Part shown: positions 1 to 12,736 of the stretch, in pieces | Position numbering within the stretch: position 1 is the first letter of the stretch | Layout of the letters: the number at the start of each line of letters is the position of its first letter | From: Syngnathus acus | Lineage: Eukaryota; Chordata; Actinopteri; Syngnathiformes; Syngnathidae | Assembly: GCF_901709675.1 (NCBI RefSeq) | Contig: NC_051095.1 | Span: 7,903,956-7,967,955 of the forward strand | Reading direction: 5' to 3' | Length of the DNA stretch: 64,000 nucleotides | Position numbers and translations under genes: made by a program | Notes under the pieces: model-generated | What the model saw: the letters and a program-made list of their open reading frames with translations, nothing else | Told to the model about the DNA's origin: nothing | Database searches by the model: none

Positions 1-150
1 AAATTTATGATGGCTTCTCCAGCTCTCGTTCATCCTAATTTCTCCCCAGGTGAAAAAAAAAAAAAAAAAAGCAGACAGTGGAATCTCTAAAGTTAAACGT
101 AATACATCCTGGCATTTGATTTGAATTTTCCCAGAGGAAATCATGGAAAT

Positions 151-203
151 TCCATCCATCCATCCATCCATCCATCCATCCATCCATCCATCCATCCATC
201 CAT
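151..203. repeat. (CATC)n microsatellite
   Basis: About thirteen uninterrupted tetranucleotide copies. Open frames across it on both strands are artefacts of the repeat. Confidence 0.97.
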
Positions 204-2965
204 TCGAGCAAGCAGCGGATTGGCATAATGAAATTATTGACCAATTCTTCCAAAAAGAGGCTTGTAGTCTCAAGTTTACGATACATTTCCAAATAAAAGC
301 GAAATACACAGCGTGTATTCAAGCAAACCACATAACGTTGCCTTAAAGCGGTCTGCTAGCTTCGTGCTAAGACACAATGCAAAATGTGCTAACCAATAGC
401 GTGAGCGTCATGGCGTTGTAACCTTTTAAGCAACGTATTTGAACGCTAAGCCACACATTTTTCCTTTTTTTTTTGTTCTTCTGGATGGACTCCAAACCTT
501 ACGACCTTTAGGATGTTCCAATTTAGAGGTTTGCATGTACATAAGTATTTTCCATTCCATCACAAAGTGTTTCCTCTCTATCGATGGGTGTAACAGATAA
601 TGTGCTTGCTTTGTTTTTAGTTTTTACTCCAAATGGCCCCCACACAAACAGGCTTGGTAATATGGATCAATATGAACCAAACACATCCATCACAGCAATA
701 CATTTATAATTTAAATCACCTAACTCGAGTTAACAAAACAAAAGAAACGAGGTTATATTTGCTCATGTAGCCAGTGTTGAAGAAATCCCGTCGGCAAACA
801 GCATGTCATTATACCAGAATGACAATCCAGACGTATGGCCTCATTAACCGAAATCCAAATGCAGCAGGCATTTAATTGCCGTGTTGCTGTTGGTATGTTT
901 TGGGCCTCCCCTTTCAAAACTGTTTGGCTCTGAACTTATTACAACTAGGCGGCGTCTAATTGAGGCGTTTGTCTTTGCAAAGCCATCCCCGCCAGCCCGC
1001 CGCTGCCTGGCGGTTAATGAGCGCTCGGGTCGCAGCGTCCCGATTGAAGGAGGAGGGATAAAAGGCGACAAACGGAAGAAGAATGGCCCGATGGTGGCGG
1101 ATATTCATGCAGTGCTCGCTGTTGCTCCTGCTTGTTAATGCAAAGTTGTCTGGCTGCTTTATAGGCGTCTGAGTTCATTCTGTTGAGATTCGCTGAAACT
1201 TTTAGTCCTTTGATTTAGAGGTAAAGAAAACCTCAAAGAGGACCAGTTTGCAATAAACTTGCCCATAAGCGATGGCTTGTGCTCTGAACTGCATTACTAC
1301 TTTTTCCTAAATTTGCATTGCTGACTCACCACTCCTTACTGCTATTCACGAGCTCCTGGAAGCTAGCTCGATTAGAAGCACTGTGGAACGGTTTCTACTT
1401 TCGCTCGAAAAATTCTGGACCTAGTGTTTCCTTTTGTTTTTACAAAAGTTGATTGAATAAATTAATTAAAAAAAAAAAAAAAAGTGACGCTGAATTTCTC
1501 CCCTAATCTTTGTCGTTAATAAAAAAGCTGTTATGATATTAAATCCGAAATAATACAACACTGTCATCTGCTCGAATGTTTATTATTACACTTGAGCTTG
1601 AATTTCACAGGCAAGGTTCCATAATTTCAGTTGACGAATCAAAATATCAACTGGCAGGAATTTCAATTCATTGCAATAAGGAACATCGACTTGATATTCT
1701 AAATGAAGTTACGGGCCTGGTCACGCAACAAAACAAGCACCACTGTCTCATTATCTGAACATGTTCTTACCTGAAATGACTTTTTGGACCAGGTTGTGTG
1801 AGCGAAATCTGAGCCTTTGTTTTGAAGGGTGGGTGTTCATCTTGAACGAATGCATTTCCCATCTGGTGTGTGTTTGTTTGTGTGTGTGTGAGGGGCGGAC
1901 TCGTGCTGCTACAAGTATAACGTGGACGGATTATGCTCAGGTCAGTCTTGTGTGTTGGTCCTCAAACATCACCTTGTGCCTATCGAGACTTGTTCATGTA
2001 TGAAGGAACATTCGGGACGTCATTCAGTATTAACTTTCCCCGCATACTGCGGAAATGATTGAAAATGCTTTCTTGTGAGCAGCCAGCAGTGTGATGAAAT
2101 ATTCCATCATGGTGACAAAAGCATGAATGCGATTTGTGCAGCGTGTCATTGATGATCATGGATTTTTCCCTCAACAGTAACATCGAAATTCAATACATGT
2201 CCTTTTTCCTCGCTGAGTTTCCTCTGCGTCATTACCTGCGATGCACTCCAGCATTTTTTGGATTTTCAAGAAAGGCTTAAAATCATTGCGCCTGTCTACT
2301 TTGCTTCTCAAAGTTAACACTCTGCTAAAATGCTCTGCTCCCTGGCTCAGCAATACTTATAATTCACAATGTCAAGTTGTGACATCGCCTCGGTGGCCAA
2401 CGAGCTCGTAATGTACTCGGCCCGAGGTTTATACTGAGCCGTTTGCATCGGGTGGCTTGTCAAGAGTGCGGCGCGGGCCACGAATGATGACAAACATTAC
2501 TTGGATTTGTGTGATAAAGCAGAGCCGCTCGGTCAGTTGAGGCTTACACGTTTTACATCGACTATTTGTTGTGTGAATTATGTCGAGGATCGAGGAAGTC
2601 TTCTTAATTTGCTACGCTTTGTAATAAGGCTTTTCTTTTTAAGGCCGATAGTAACCGATAAATGGGCCGGCTAATTCAAAAGAACGTTTTTGTTGTCGTA
2701 GCACTTTAAACAACAAAACATGTCAATAACCTCAACCCAAATTTTGCATTCTTTCAACATTTTCTCAGTGTGACAAACGAAAATGATATGAACAACATCG
2801 GGGTGTGGATCCCAGGGCACAGTGAGAGTGCTTGAAGAACTGTAAGCAGCTTAAATATCCGTGATGTTGTCATCTGCTCTCAGCTGAGCTCCCAAAATAA
2901 CAGGGCCTCCGGGTAGCGACTGGAAAAGCAGAGCAGAGCAGGGCCAGCCAGTCAACGGACAGATG

Positions 2966-2996
2966 GACAGACATGCAGACAGACAGACAGACAGAC
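2966..2996. repeat. (GACA)n microsatellite
   Basis: A short GACA/CAGA tetranucleotide run, slightly impure. Confidence 0.85.
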
Positions 2997-3204
2997 CTAG
3001 AACTGGCTCAGATTTAGATCCACCTAAACCAAGATTGGACACACCCAAACAAATGTATTAAATTTATATTAGTATTATCATCATTATTATTATTATTCGT
3101 ATGGAGGAGATGTTTCTTTGAAGGTGTAGTGTCAGTTATATTTGGGGGTAAGTATCAGTTGTTATTATTATTATTATTCATAATAAAAACATTTTTCTAA
3201 ACAA

Positions 3205-3427
<223 letters not shown>

Positions 3428-6400
3428 ATCTCTACCAAAGTCGACTGCCACTTCCTTAACCCTCAGAGGCTACCAACCGTAGTGCCATTGGTTATGTTAT
3501 GCGAGAAAGCCATAGCTCTCAACTGCCTGAGTTATACGTAAAGGTCGGATGGTTCTGACTGAGCCAGCCTCATTTATAAGGTCTAGCTGCATGAGTCCCT
3601 GCATTATTTATGATCCATGAAACCGGGTTGCGGTGGAGAAGAGTTGTAAGGGTTACTGAGAGAGCAAAGCCCATCTTTCTTAGGCTTTGCGTGTGTTGCA
3701 AATGTTGGTTTTTCATCAGGGTTCGTTCGAGGTCACAAAAGGTCACCAAGACCTCTTTGGGATATGGGCTTGGTCCCAAAGACCATTACTATGCCCACTT
3801 GATTTGCGATCACTACAGGCGAAGAAGCAAAGCAAAAAATACTTCAAAAGAGAGAGGCAAAGTCCGATCCTGATATCGGCAAGAGATATTCACCATCCAT
3901 TGGCTTAATTGGGGGGGTGTTGATTGATGTCAGCTACAAGAAGAATGCGATGTTTGCTTGCCCAAAACCAAATTCTGATGTTGAAAAGCACATCAAATTG
4001 AGATGAACTGGTTCTTTTAATATTAGCTCATTTAACATTAATGCTAGCCAGTTTAAAATTTCAGATTTCAGTTAACGAATATAAGCATCGATGACAGTGA
4101 ATGGGTTTAAATTTGGGAGTTGAATCAGTACTCGTACTTTATCCAGAGTCACTGCCACGCGTGCATTGCAGGGTAGCTCACCCTGAGTCTCACGTGCTCA
4201 GTACCCAACTATGTCTATGAATTACTGCTTTTCCAAGGTCAGAAACCTAATTGCTACCATGTCATCAGCTAACAGGGTCCCCCCTGACCCATAGTAAACC
4301 TCCACCTGCCGCACCCTGACATCAATCCTACTTGTCAGCCTCCTGCTTGTGGTCAGCTGTTGAGTTGCCTTTCATTTGAGGCTTTGATTGCTTGCTCGCT
4401 TGCTAGCTAAGCTGTCATCCTGCACTCGGCCTTGGAGTGGCATTTTCACACTCCTGCTCTTTCATGAGTCCAAATGCTCGTTTACAAGTCGAGTCAAGGG
4501 GCAGGCCGACGTGTTGACTCGAAGGCATGGAGGCGGATGGAGAGAATGGTTTGGCTGGGAAGTTTTAGCCGTATGTTTTGGCCGCAGTGCGAGGGCTGTA
4601 CAGGACCTCTGAGGTGCTGGCAGAGGCACAATAAAGCAAGCCGAAAAACGTCATTGGGGTTACACGGCCACAAGGGTCTATCTGAATCATTTTGATGAAA
4701 GACAGAGGCAATCCGATCTGGTAGGGTTTGGGTTGAGGTTAGGGTAAGGGTCATAAATGAAAATAACAATAGGACAAGGCAAGAGGACCATTTTGGGCGT
4801 TTCACACGGTTGTATTGACTCATTAGAAAGGTTCTGAAACCAAAATACACTTCTTGCGTGTTACGTCATAACTCGTATGAAATGTAAAAGGAATCAATAG
4901 GTAAGCAAATGAACGATTCTTAGCAATCAAAATTCTTTGAACTTCAAAAAGAACAACACATCTATTTTGTCAATACTTTTGACCTACCAGCGGATCGCAT
5001 TGATTTCTGCTGGGCTGTGTCATTTTTATGAACGGTGACATGGATGAGGCCATCTTTTTGACTCGCTGCTACGGATCAGCCCGAGTGTCACGAGCTGATT
5101 TCAGATGCCACAGTCCCTGTTTGCGTTTGCATGCTGTCTTGGGTTTATTCTTAGCACCGCTTCATCTCAGCTGAATGGGACATCTGGCCTTGTGGCAATG
5201 CAATGATAACGTACGGAAATGAAGACTGCGTGTTGCCTCTCAAGCAATTGTGGCATTTATCGCCAGTGTCTTGCAGCTGCAGCTTTCTTGTTAAGAGCCC
5301 ACCCCTTGTGGGTACAAGGTGACGCGTACGAGTGACTCTAAAAAAATAAAATAAAATGTACAGGCAGTAAGCCATACTTTAAATTAAAAAGCTGGACGAG
5401 TTTTAACATTTTAAGAGGTAGCATATTAATGAGCAATAATATTTGATGTGGGCCATTAGCACTTTATTTTCTCAGTGTTTTAAAGGTATTGCGAATAAGT
5501 GCACAGCCGGTGATTGAGCCAACACATTGCTGCAGCACGTGACCTTCAAATATTGAGCACTCGCAATATGTCATTGGTACATATTTCTCCTGAAGAGAAG
5601 CAACTATTTTTCTATTTATGATTTGACTGTGTTTACCCAAAAGTCTAGACAAAGTCAAGCCAAGTCAATTCCTAAAGCTTGTAGTACATTCTAGGCTAGT
5701 ACTGAAATTTTCCACGAAAGTTCAATAGATGCATTGACTTCTCTCCAAAAAAAAGAAGTGTGTGACATCTCTGACATTAATGACTAGGTGAGGGCCACTT
5801 AGCTCCAACTTGACAAGACAGACACGAGGTCAGATAACAAGATCATGTCGCAATTAAAGCAGGATTGTTATACTTGTATATAATCTATTAAACCTGTATT
5901 GAGCGGAGCACTAACTCGCCGGCGTCCCGCGGGAACAAAGCGCTTCATTTTGGCAACGTTGCGCCGTTACTTTTGTCGATGTCGTCATGGTGATTATCGG
6001 CGACGCAGAGCAAGCGGTTCGCTCCTTTGTGGTTCAGTCGTACACGTGCTGCAGCTTTAGTAATCGCTCCGTGCAGACGCTGAAAGACGCATGAAATCGT
6101 TGAGCAATTTTCCAATCATATTAACGTGACGTGAGGAATCAGTTGTGTAGTGGGAAATTACGTAGTTTCACTTAAGAGGTCTGAAAATCCTCATTTATTT
6201 CCCCCCCAAAAAAGTCTTCATGCTTTAATCCTGTTGACTCGATGGGTTGTCAATTGAAGAGAAGGACGTTCCAAACTAATTGGAGTCAAGCGGAGAGACT
6301 TGGGCTCTCATTAGGACAAAACAGGTGGCTGAAAAAACAATGAACGCTTTCAACCAAAAAGAACATCTTGCCACAAGGTTTGTCCTGATGCCCCCCCAGG

Positions 6401-7788
6401 CTGGCGTTTCCTGGTGCCCCTGGTGAGGACCAGTTGACAATCAGATTTCTCGCTCAACACTAATTAACTTCTTTTATTCTTTCATTTGACTTGGTTTTAA
6501 TTATTTTGCTGTCAATGTTCATTGTTTGGACCTGGAAGCTGATAATGAATTGCCAGTACCTGGTAACAATAAAGATGTCATTATGTAATATACGCATCAT
6601 TTTCACCAAAATCCCACCCAAATACATATCCGTGAGATTTTACTCCTGGTATATGTGAACTTTGCCTTAATAAATGTTGGGAAAAACTAAACCTGATCCA
6701 TTGATCCAATCAGAACAGAAACCAGAGCCAAGTATGACACTGTGACCCACTGACCTACGCTATCTCTGGAAAGGCCCCGCGGCGTAATGTGCCGCTTTGG
6801 TTTCTAAAACAATTTGAGAGCTGATCTCACCACAGATCTTGATGGTTAATCAGTCTCAAGTGGTTTCCTTTTCGCCATTTCTCACCAAAGCTAATATTTG
6901 ATTGGGGCCAACATTTTGAATCATTGGCTGTAGTTTGTGCCAGATCGACAGATTAATGTGGTGCCCTCTTGAGCCACTGAAGTGGTGCAAACGAGGAAAG
7001 TAGATAAACATTGCGTAACATGTCCGAAATTATTGTGTGGCTACTTTTTTAAGTACTTTTTGTTTTGCTTTTAAGACATCTAGAATATAAAGGGTAATTT
7101 ATTTATATACTTGACTCCAATATTTTTTTTCCTAATTACCCCCGCATATTATGATAGTAATATACGACATACTGTTTTCCCACTAAATTCCCTTCATAGC
7201 TATTCAGATGTTTTTTTTTCCGTGTCTTTGTCATCGCCATTCGAATAATGCTGCTGGAGTTTCCATAGTGGAGGTTTTCTTGGATGTAGCACGACTTCCC
7301 ATAGCTGACATCATGTTGATCTTATTTACACAGCAAACTAGTTGATAGTGAATTAACAGCCATCTGCTCGCAGCGCACTCAATTTTTCCCCCTCACTCGC
7401 TCCAAGATGCAATTAAACAACAATCAGTTCCACATTACTGATCTTTTTTTTTTCTCAATTAACTATCCATGTGTTTGCTGATTGGCTGAGAGAAGTCACA
7501 TGGTCCACCCTATTTTTAATGTACCATTTATTTCAACACAGGGAAGAACATGCAAACCACTGAGAATGAAAAATAAAAAAGGGCAATTGACTTTAAGGAA
7601 ATGTTTATTATAAAATTTGGCTACAAATATTGTTCCTTATGGATTGTGGTTGTCAGTCGATGAGGGATTTGCACTGCAAGTGAAAGCAAACGTATATTGA
7701 AGAAGCATCGCTATTAGCAACAGCCCGGGTTAGTCGCCCAATTGCTCATGGAAGTGCTTCGAGGTCCCTGGAGGAGTGTCACGTCTGT

Positions 7789-7823
7789 GTATATATATGT
7801 GTGTGTGTATCGTGTGTGTGTGC
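7789..7823. repeat. (TG)n/(TA)n microsatellite
   Basis: An imperfect alternating purine-pyrimidine run. Confidence 0.8.
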
Positions 7824-7960
7824 TGTCCTAACAGCATCAGCGTCTGCTGTGCGTGGGTGGTTTGATAGCGCTGAGTAAAGCAGCTGTCTTAACCAGTTCC
7901 TATGTAATCTCTCTGATCAGGCTCCCTGTAAACACCGAAACATAAACCCAGCCCAGAGCT

Positions 7961-7990
<30 letters not shown>
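7961..7990. repeat. 30-base poly-G tract
   Basis: Thirty consecutive G bases. Such a run can fold as a G-quadruplex and its length is hard to sequence reliably. Confidence 0.97.
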
Positions 7991-7994
<4 letters not shown>

Positions 7995-8127
7995 AAGAAT
8001 ACCCGCACATACTTACCTGGATGAACACATTCACCCACAAAGGGTAGTTTTACAGAACCTGTGCAAATGTGGTGGGAACACGAACAGACTTTTAGTCTTG
8101 CTATCAGATGTCCGGTCAAATTTGACC

Positions 8128-8354
8128 TACCGTATTTTCCGCACTATAAAGCGCACCGGATTATAAGGCGCACCTTCAATAATATGGCCCATTTTAAAAC
8201 TTTGTCCATATATAAATCCATATATTTGGACACGCCTGCTGTAGTGGCTCAATATTGGTCCATATATAAGGCACACTGGATTATAAGGCACACTGTCGGC
8301 TTTTGAGAAAATTGGAGGTTTTTAGGTGCGCCTTATAGTGCGGAAAATACGGTA
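8128..8354. mobile_element. MITE with TA target duplication
   Basis: The element starts TA-CCGTATTTTCCGCACTATAA and ends with the reverse complement (TTATAGTGCGGAAAATACGG-TA), giving terminal inverted repeats of about 25 bp and a TA target duplication. The interior repeats the phrase ATTATAAGGCRCAC several times. This is a non-autonomous DNA transposon of the Tc1/mariner-like TA-target class, with no coding capacity. Similar sequences are very common in fish genomes. Confidence 0.9.
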
Positions 8355-9086
8355 AATATGATCGAAGCTCTGACCTCTTCAAACAATTTGAATTTTCATA
8401 GATGGGCTCATGTCTTATGAAAATTTCGACAGCAAATTCTGTGTCATGTGAAAATCCTTCAAATGCAGCAATGGGAGCAATGAAACATTGAAAATTTTTC
8501 ACCGTCACACTTGGATGTAACATTTTCTCATCAGGTGATGTGGGGAGCTTCTTCATCCTTGCGCCTCCTTCTTGTTACGGTAAACTATCAACGGCGCTGT
8601 CGAGCATTTGTGAAAGACACAGCAACATGTCTGGATGGGCCACCTGCATAATTCATGTGGCGGCGTTGAGCTAAATCCTGCCTCACCCCCCCTCCTTGCT
8701 TGATGTACTCTCCAACTGTAGAATGGCTTCCATGGAGTCATAATTCGACCACCACACACAGAAGAAATTGTAAGACTGTAGTTCTACAAAAATGTATTAG
8801 AATTGATTTTTTCTCAGATTATACAGGTGTACCGAGTGCAGTGTTTTGTTTTGGTTGTTTACATTTTTTATTAAGAGAACAGCAGTGACAACTCAAACAC
8901 CGTGATAAACTCAATTTACACGTTTTGCCACTTCACTTGAAACTGTTTCTAGTTTGTTTCTAGTTGTTTAACACAGCTTAGGAAAGAAATGTATTGAAAA
9001 TGAGCATCCGCCTCCTCCAACTAAATAATAAGGAACTGTGCATCTGATTACCACCAATGGCTCCGCCCCTATATCGTTCTCATATA

Positions 9087-9108
9087 TGTGCGTGCGTGCG
9101 TGCGTGTT

Positions 9109-9151
<43 letters not shown>
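9087..9151. repeat. (TGCG)n(TG)n microsatellite
   Basis: TGCG units pass into about seventeen TG dinucleotides. The stretch is potentially Z-DNA forming. Confidence 0.95.
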
Positions 9152-9155
<4 letters not shown>

Positions 9156-12100
9156 GTGTCCATGAGTGTTAACAGCTGTGATGGCTTGGCTGATGAAGTA
9201 GTAAATGTTTACACGGAGGAGTGGCAGCGTGTCAACAGGATATCAGACCACTATGTGATTGTCAAATGCTTTTCAATTCATCTTCTGAATCAGAGCACTA
9301 GAGCTTTTTTGTCATGACGTCTTCGGAGTGGCAAAAAACTGTGATCATTTGACTCTTTGGATGCTTTATGTAATTCTGCACGGAGGCCAGGCTGGCTGGC
9401 ACTCGTGGGTCGGAATTGACCCGTTGACACCGCTTTTGTTTGTTTGTTTGACTCTTTTCCACTCGTAATGTGTCACCAGGTTAGTGATTCACAAAATGAA
9501 CAAGCTCAGTTCATAGCTTGTTTTTGAAATTGGTTCACCGTTCTAAAAATGAAATAGTTCATAGTTCTTTCGAATCGCTTATCGGCCAGCCGATGCTAAT
9601 ATGCATCAAAATATCAAATATCAGCCCCGATGATCAGTCCAGCCGATAATTGGCCCATCCCCAATTTTTATTCCAAGTGTCAATATATGTACATAGCAAA
9701 TATTGTATTAATATATGTATAATGTATTCATATGTAATATTGTCAATCTCTGTGCGCCATGCAGAATCTAATAACGGGATGCAAAGCAACTCATTTAGCT
9801 TTCATGGTTATCTAACATTAGCCCATACAGTCGACGTATATGCCGTGAAGCGAGAAATGAGCCGCTTGGAGAGAAATGTCACCGCCCTCCATATAGCAAA
9901 TATTATTTATAGGTAACGTGTGACCATGCTGTTGTGTTCTTTGTGCGGAGGAGTCACTGCACTAATCATCTTATGCATAAAAAGATGACAGATGTTCCCT
10001 GCAAAAACCTTTGATGAATGCAATTTATAAACATTATCTTCCAACAGCAGGCTAGCCATTGCGGTTTAATATTTGTGTGATGAGCAGGCGGCGATAATGG
10101 AACAAATTGGACTGGTACATTATACGATTTTTGATGTGGATTTGCAACACTGTACGTTGCTTACTTAAGCTGTAGGTTTTGTTGATCTCATTCCATCTAT
10201 TCTGCTGCTTTTTGTGGACAATAGGTATTGACGTCATCAATACATGTGAAAAGAAGTCAAGTCACAATTACTAATCTGTCCTATTTGGATCATACTGGAT
10301 TGTGGATTTAATGTTTTGACCCATGAGTGGTCATTGGGCTGGGTTGTCTCATCTTGCTGATTTGAGAAAATTCAATACATGCATCAACTGAGTGTAACAT
10401 CGATGAAAGGTTTCGGCCAAGGTTGATTTTCAAACCCCAAATTATGATTTATTCTACGTGGCACGAGTTAAGCCCCTTTAGCATTGTATTATTTATTGTA
10501 TATTATTTATTTATTTTTTATTTTGTTATTTTATTTGTCTTATTTATAAATATATATATATATTTTTTTTAACCCTCTTTAGTCAAGCATCCCTTTAGCA
10601 GTGTGTCAGAAAACAAATTCCTGGAGCAAATTATTTCTTATGAAACTGAGGCAAATTGATCAAATCTACCATGCGCTAAATCACTGAATTAAATACGTAT
10701 TAAAAAAAATACATTCAAAACCTGAAATTCCGTTATCCACATTAGCATGAGTGAAAATATCTAAGCACAGCAGCCATCATTCATAGAGTCACATGCATTA
10801 TGTTTGGCACCACATTTGTCAAATCCCTCTTTGAATGCATCCACAGTTGTTGTTTTTTTTTTTAAATTAATTAATTTATTTTAAATCATGTCACACACAC
10901 TTTTGTCTCATATGCGAGTGGGCCTTTGTGTGATGTTTTACAATTCAATCCCACACATCTTCCATCATCCACCAGGTTCATAGACTGATGACATGCATTT
11001 ATGACTCATCAAGTGGTGTGTGTGTTTGTGTGTGTGTGACTGTGTGCCAAATTGGGCTCTCTCCAAGGCCTCTCTCTGATGCCGGATCAATATGCTTTCA
11101 TATGAGTGTCCATCATGACAATTTCATCACATCCATCTTGGCAAGCAGGCGCTGGTATCAATCGCTGTATTCACACCTCCGGTACGCGTAACAACAAACG
11201 GCAAGGTGACAGGCAACCAGATTTTTGTCCAACTTTCTCACGAGGAGCCTCACTCCACCAAAACCATTCCACAAGAGAGCATACTTGATTCTCCTACTTA
11301 GGTAAACCGCACAAGCATTGTCATTTTATTTTGGCGAGTTCTATTTGTCAAGCGCTTGACGGATGCGTTCCCGCTGCTTAGAAGCCATGACTTGGATAAA
11401 TTGAGCAGATTGCACGTCATAAATTGAAAGGCATTCCCGTGGCGCCGGCGGGGCTCCACTTGATAAGACACGTCCTTGAACTCCACTTGAAGATAAGACA
11501 GGTTTGAACTCTCGCTGGCCCGTTACGTAACACCTTGTCTACACACAATCAAGCGTTCTCGGACAAGGAGGCGCAGGATGGTTATTGCATATCACTTGCT
11601 CTATACTCCATGTCGTCAATATTGCTTGCACCCATCACATCAGAGCTACTATGGCAATAAATAAAACTAGTAGAGGCCTTCTCTGTCAAACGTGGGAGGT
11701 TTGAATAAATGAGCCAGTAAGCCAAGTGACATATCCCTCAAGTCTGCTTCTTCTATTTGGACTCCGCTCGCCCTTAAAGAGCGATTTATTTCTGTCAGAG
11801 GTGCAAGGATGTGTTTTGCAGTCTGCTGAAGGTCTAGAGGAGCAACACGGGTGCCGGTAGATCATCGACTATAATGAACCCTGGTGACGGCTCACTCCAG
11901 AGCGCTTGTGCTGATCGAGAGTGAGGTGGCGGGCACTCCAGCGTCATCCATCAATCGCAATATGTGCTCTTCATCAAGGCTGTGGCAAAAGATGAAGGAG
12001 ACGGGCTGTAATTGATGGCCGCCACCCTCCATCTCGTTTGAGCCTACTTCATCACATGCGTCCGTGCAGACAAGCTGAACTTAAGCTTGATTTGATGAGA

Positions 12101-12256
12101 CTTGCGTTTGGGGATTCAAGAATCGAGATGGGCAGCGAGATTGGAGCGTCCATGTTTGCATCGCCATCAGTGAGTGTGGATTTGAATCCTGGCTCGGACC
12201 TTCCTGTCTGGAGTTTGCTTGTTCTGGTCGCAGGGGAAATCAAACTAGATTTTACT

Positions 12257-12449
12257 TTCCCCAGCCGCTTCATCCAGTTTTTCTAAAGGGATCTGGAGAT
12301 GTCTCCAGTCCAGCTGAGAGACTCTCCAACTTGTCCTGGCTCTTCCCCGGAGGCCTCCTGCTGATGGGTTGTGCCCGGATTACCTCAACGTGACGGTGTC
12401 CAGGAGGCATTCTAAACCTGATGCCCGAGCCACCTCTTTTGGTTCTTTT
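12257..12449 (-). pseudogene. LINE reverse-transcriptase C-terminal remnant, copy 1
   Basis: The minus-strand translation contains FRMPPGHRHVEVIRAQPISR followed by RPPGKSQDKLESLSAGLETS. This resembles the conserved C-terminal stretch (RMPPGR..., then GRPR-rich) found downstream of reverse transcriptase in many fish non-LTR retrotransposons. It is a short, decayed fragment with no complete open frame. The exact clade is not assigned. Confidence 0.7.
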
Positions 12450-12568
12450 CAAATCCCCTTCCAGATTACACAGCTTGTCATTTTAACTCCAAGTGAGAAC
12501 TTGGACAATTCGAGAAAGATGTCACCCACTTGTTCTAAAAACAACCTAGGCAATGAAAATGAGACTTC

Positions 12569-12736
12569 ACTTTCCCCAGCCACTTTGTCCAGCTCTTGAG
12601 GGGACCCCAAGATGTTCTGACACCAACTGAGAAACTCTCCACCACCTTCTTCTTGGTGGGCTGTGCTCGGAATGCCTCACCGTGGAGGTATGCGTGAGTC
12701 TTCTAAACCCAAATCTGGAGGCTCCAACTCACCTGG
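12569..12736 (-). pseudogene. LINE remnant, copy 2
   Basis: The stretch starting ctttccccagccactttgtc repeats the start of copy 1 (ctttccccagccgcttcatc) and continues with similar but more diverged sequence, including a cggaatgcctcaccgtgg phrase matching the copy 1 region. It is a second decayed fragment in the same orientation, about 310 bp away. Confidence 0.6.

Noticed and set aside
35-346. Open frames with WMDG or SIHP repeats
   Set aside because: They come from the CATC tetranucleotide repeat.
12270-12452. A host gene on the minus strand near 12.3 kb
   Set aside because: The RMPPG-type peptide matches LINE C-terminal sequence, is truncated, and a second fragment lies next to it.
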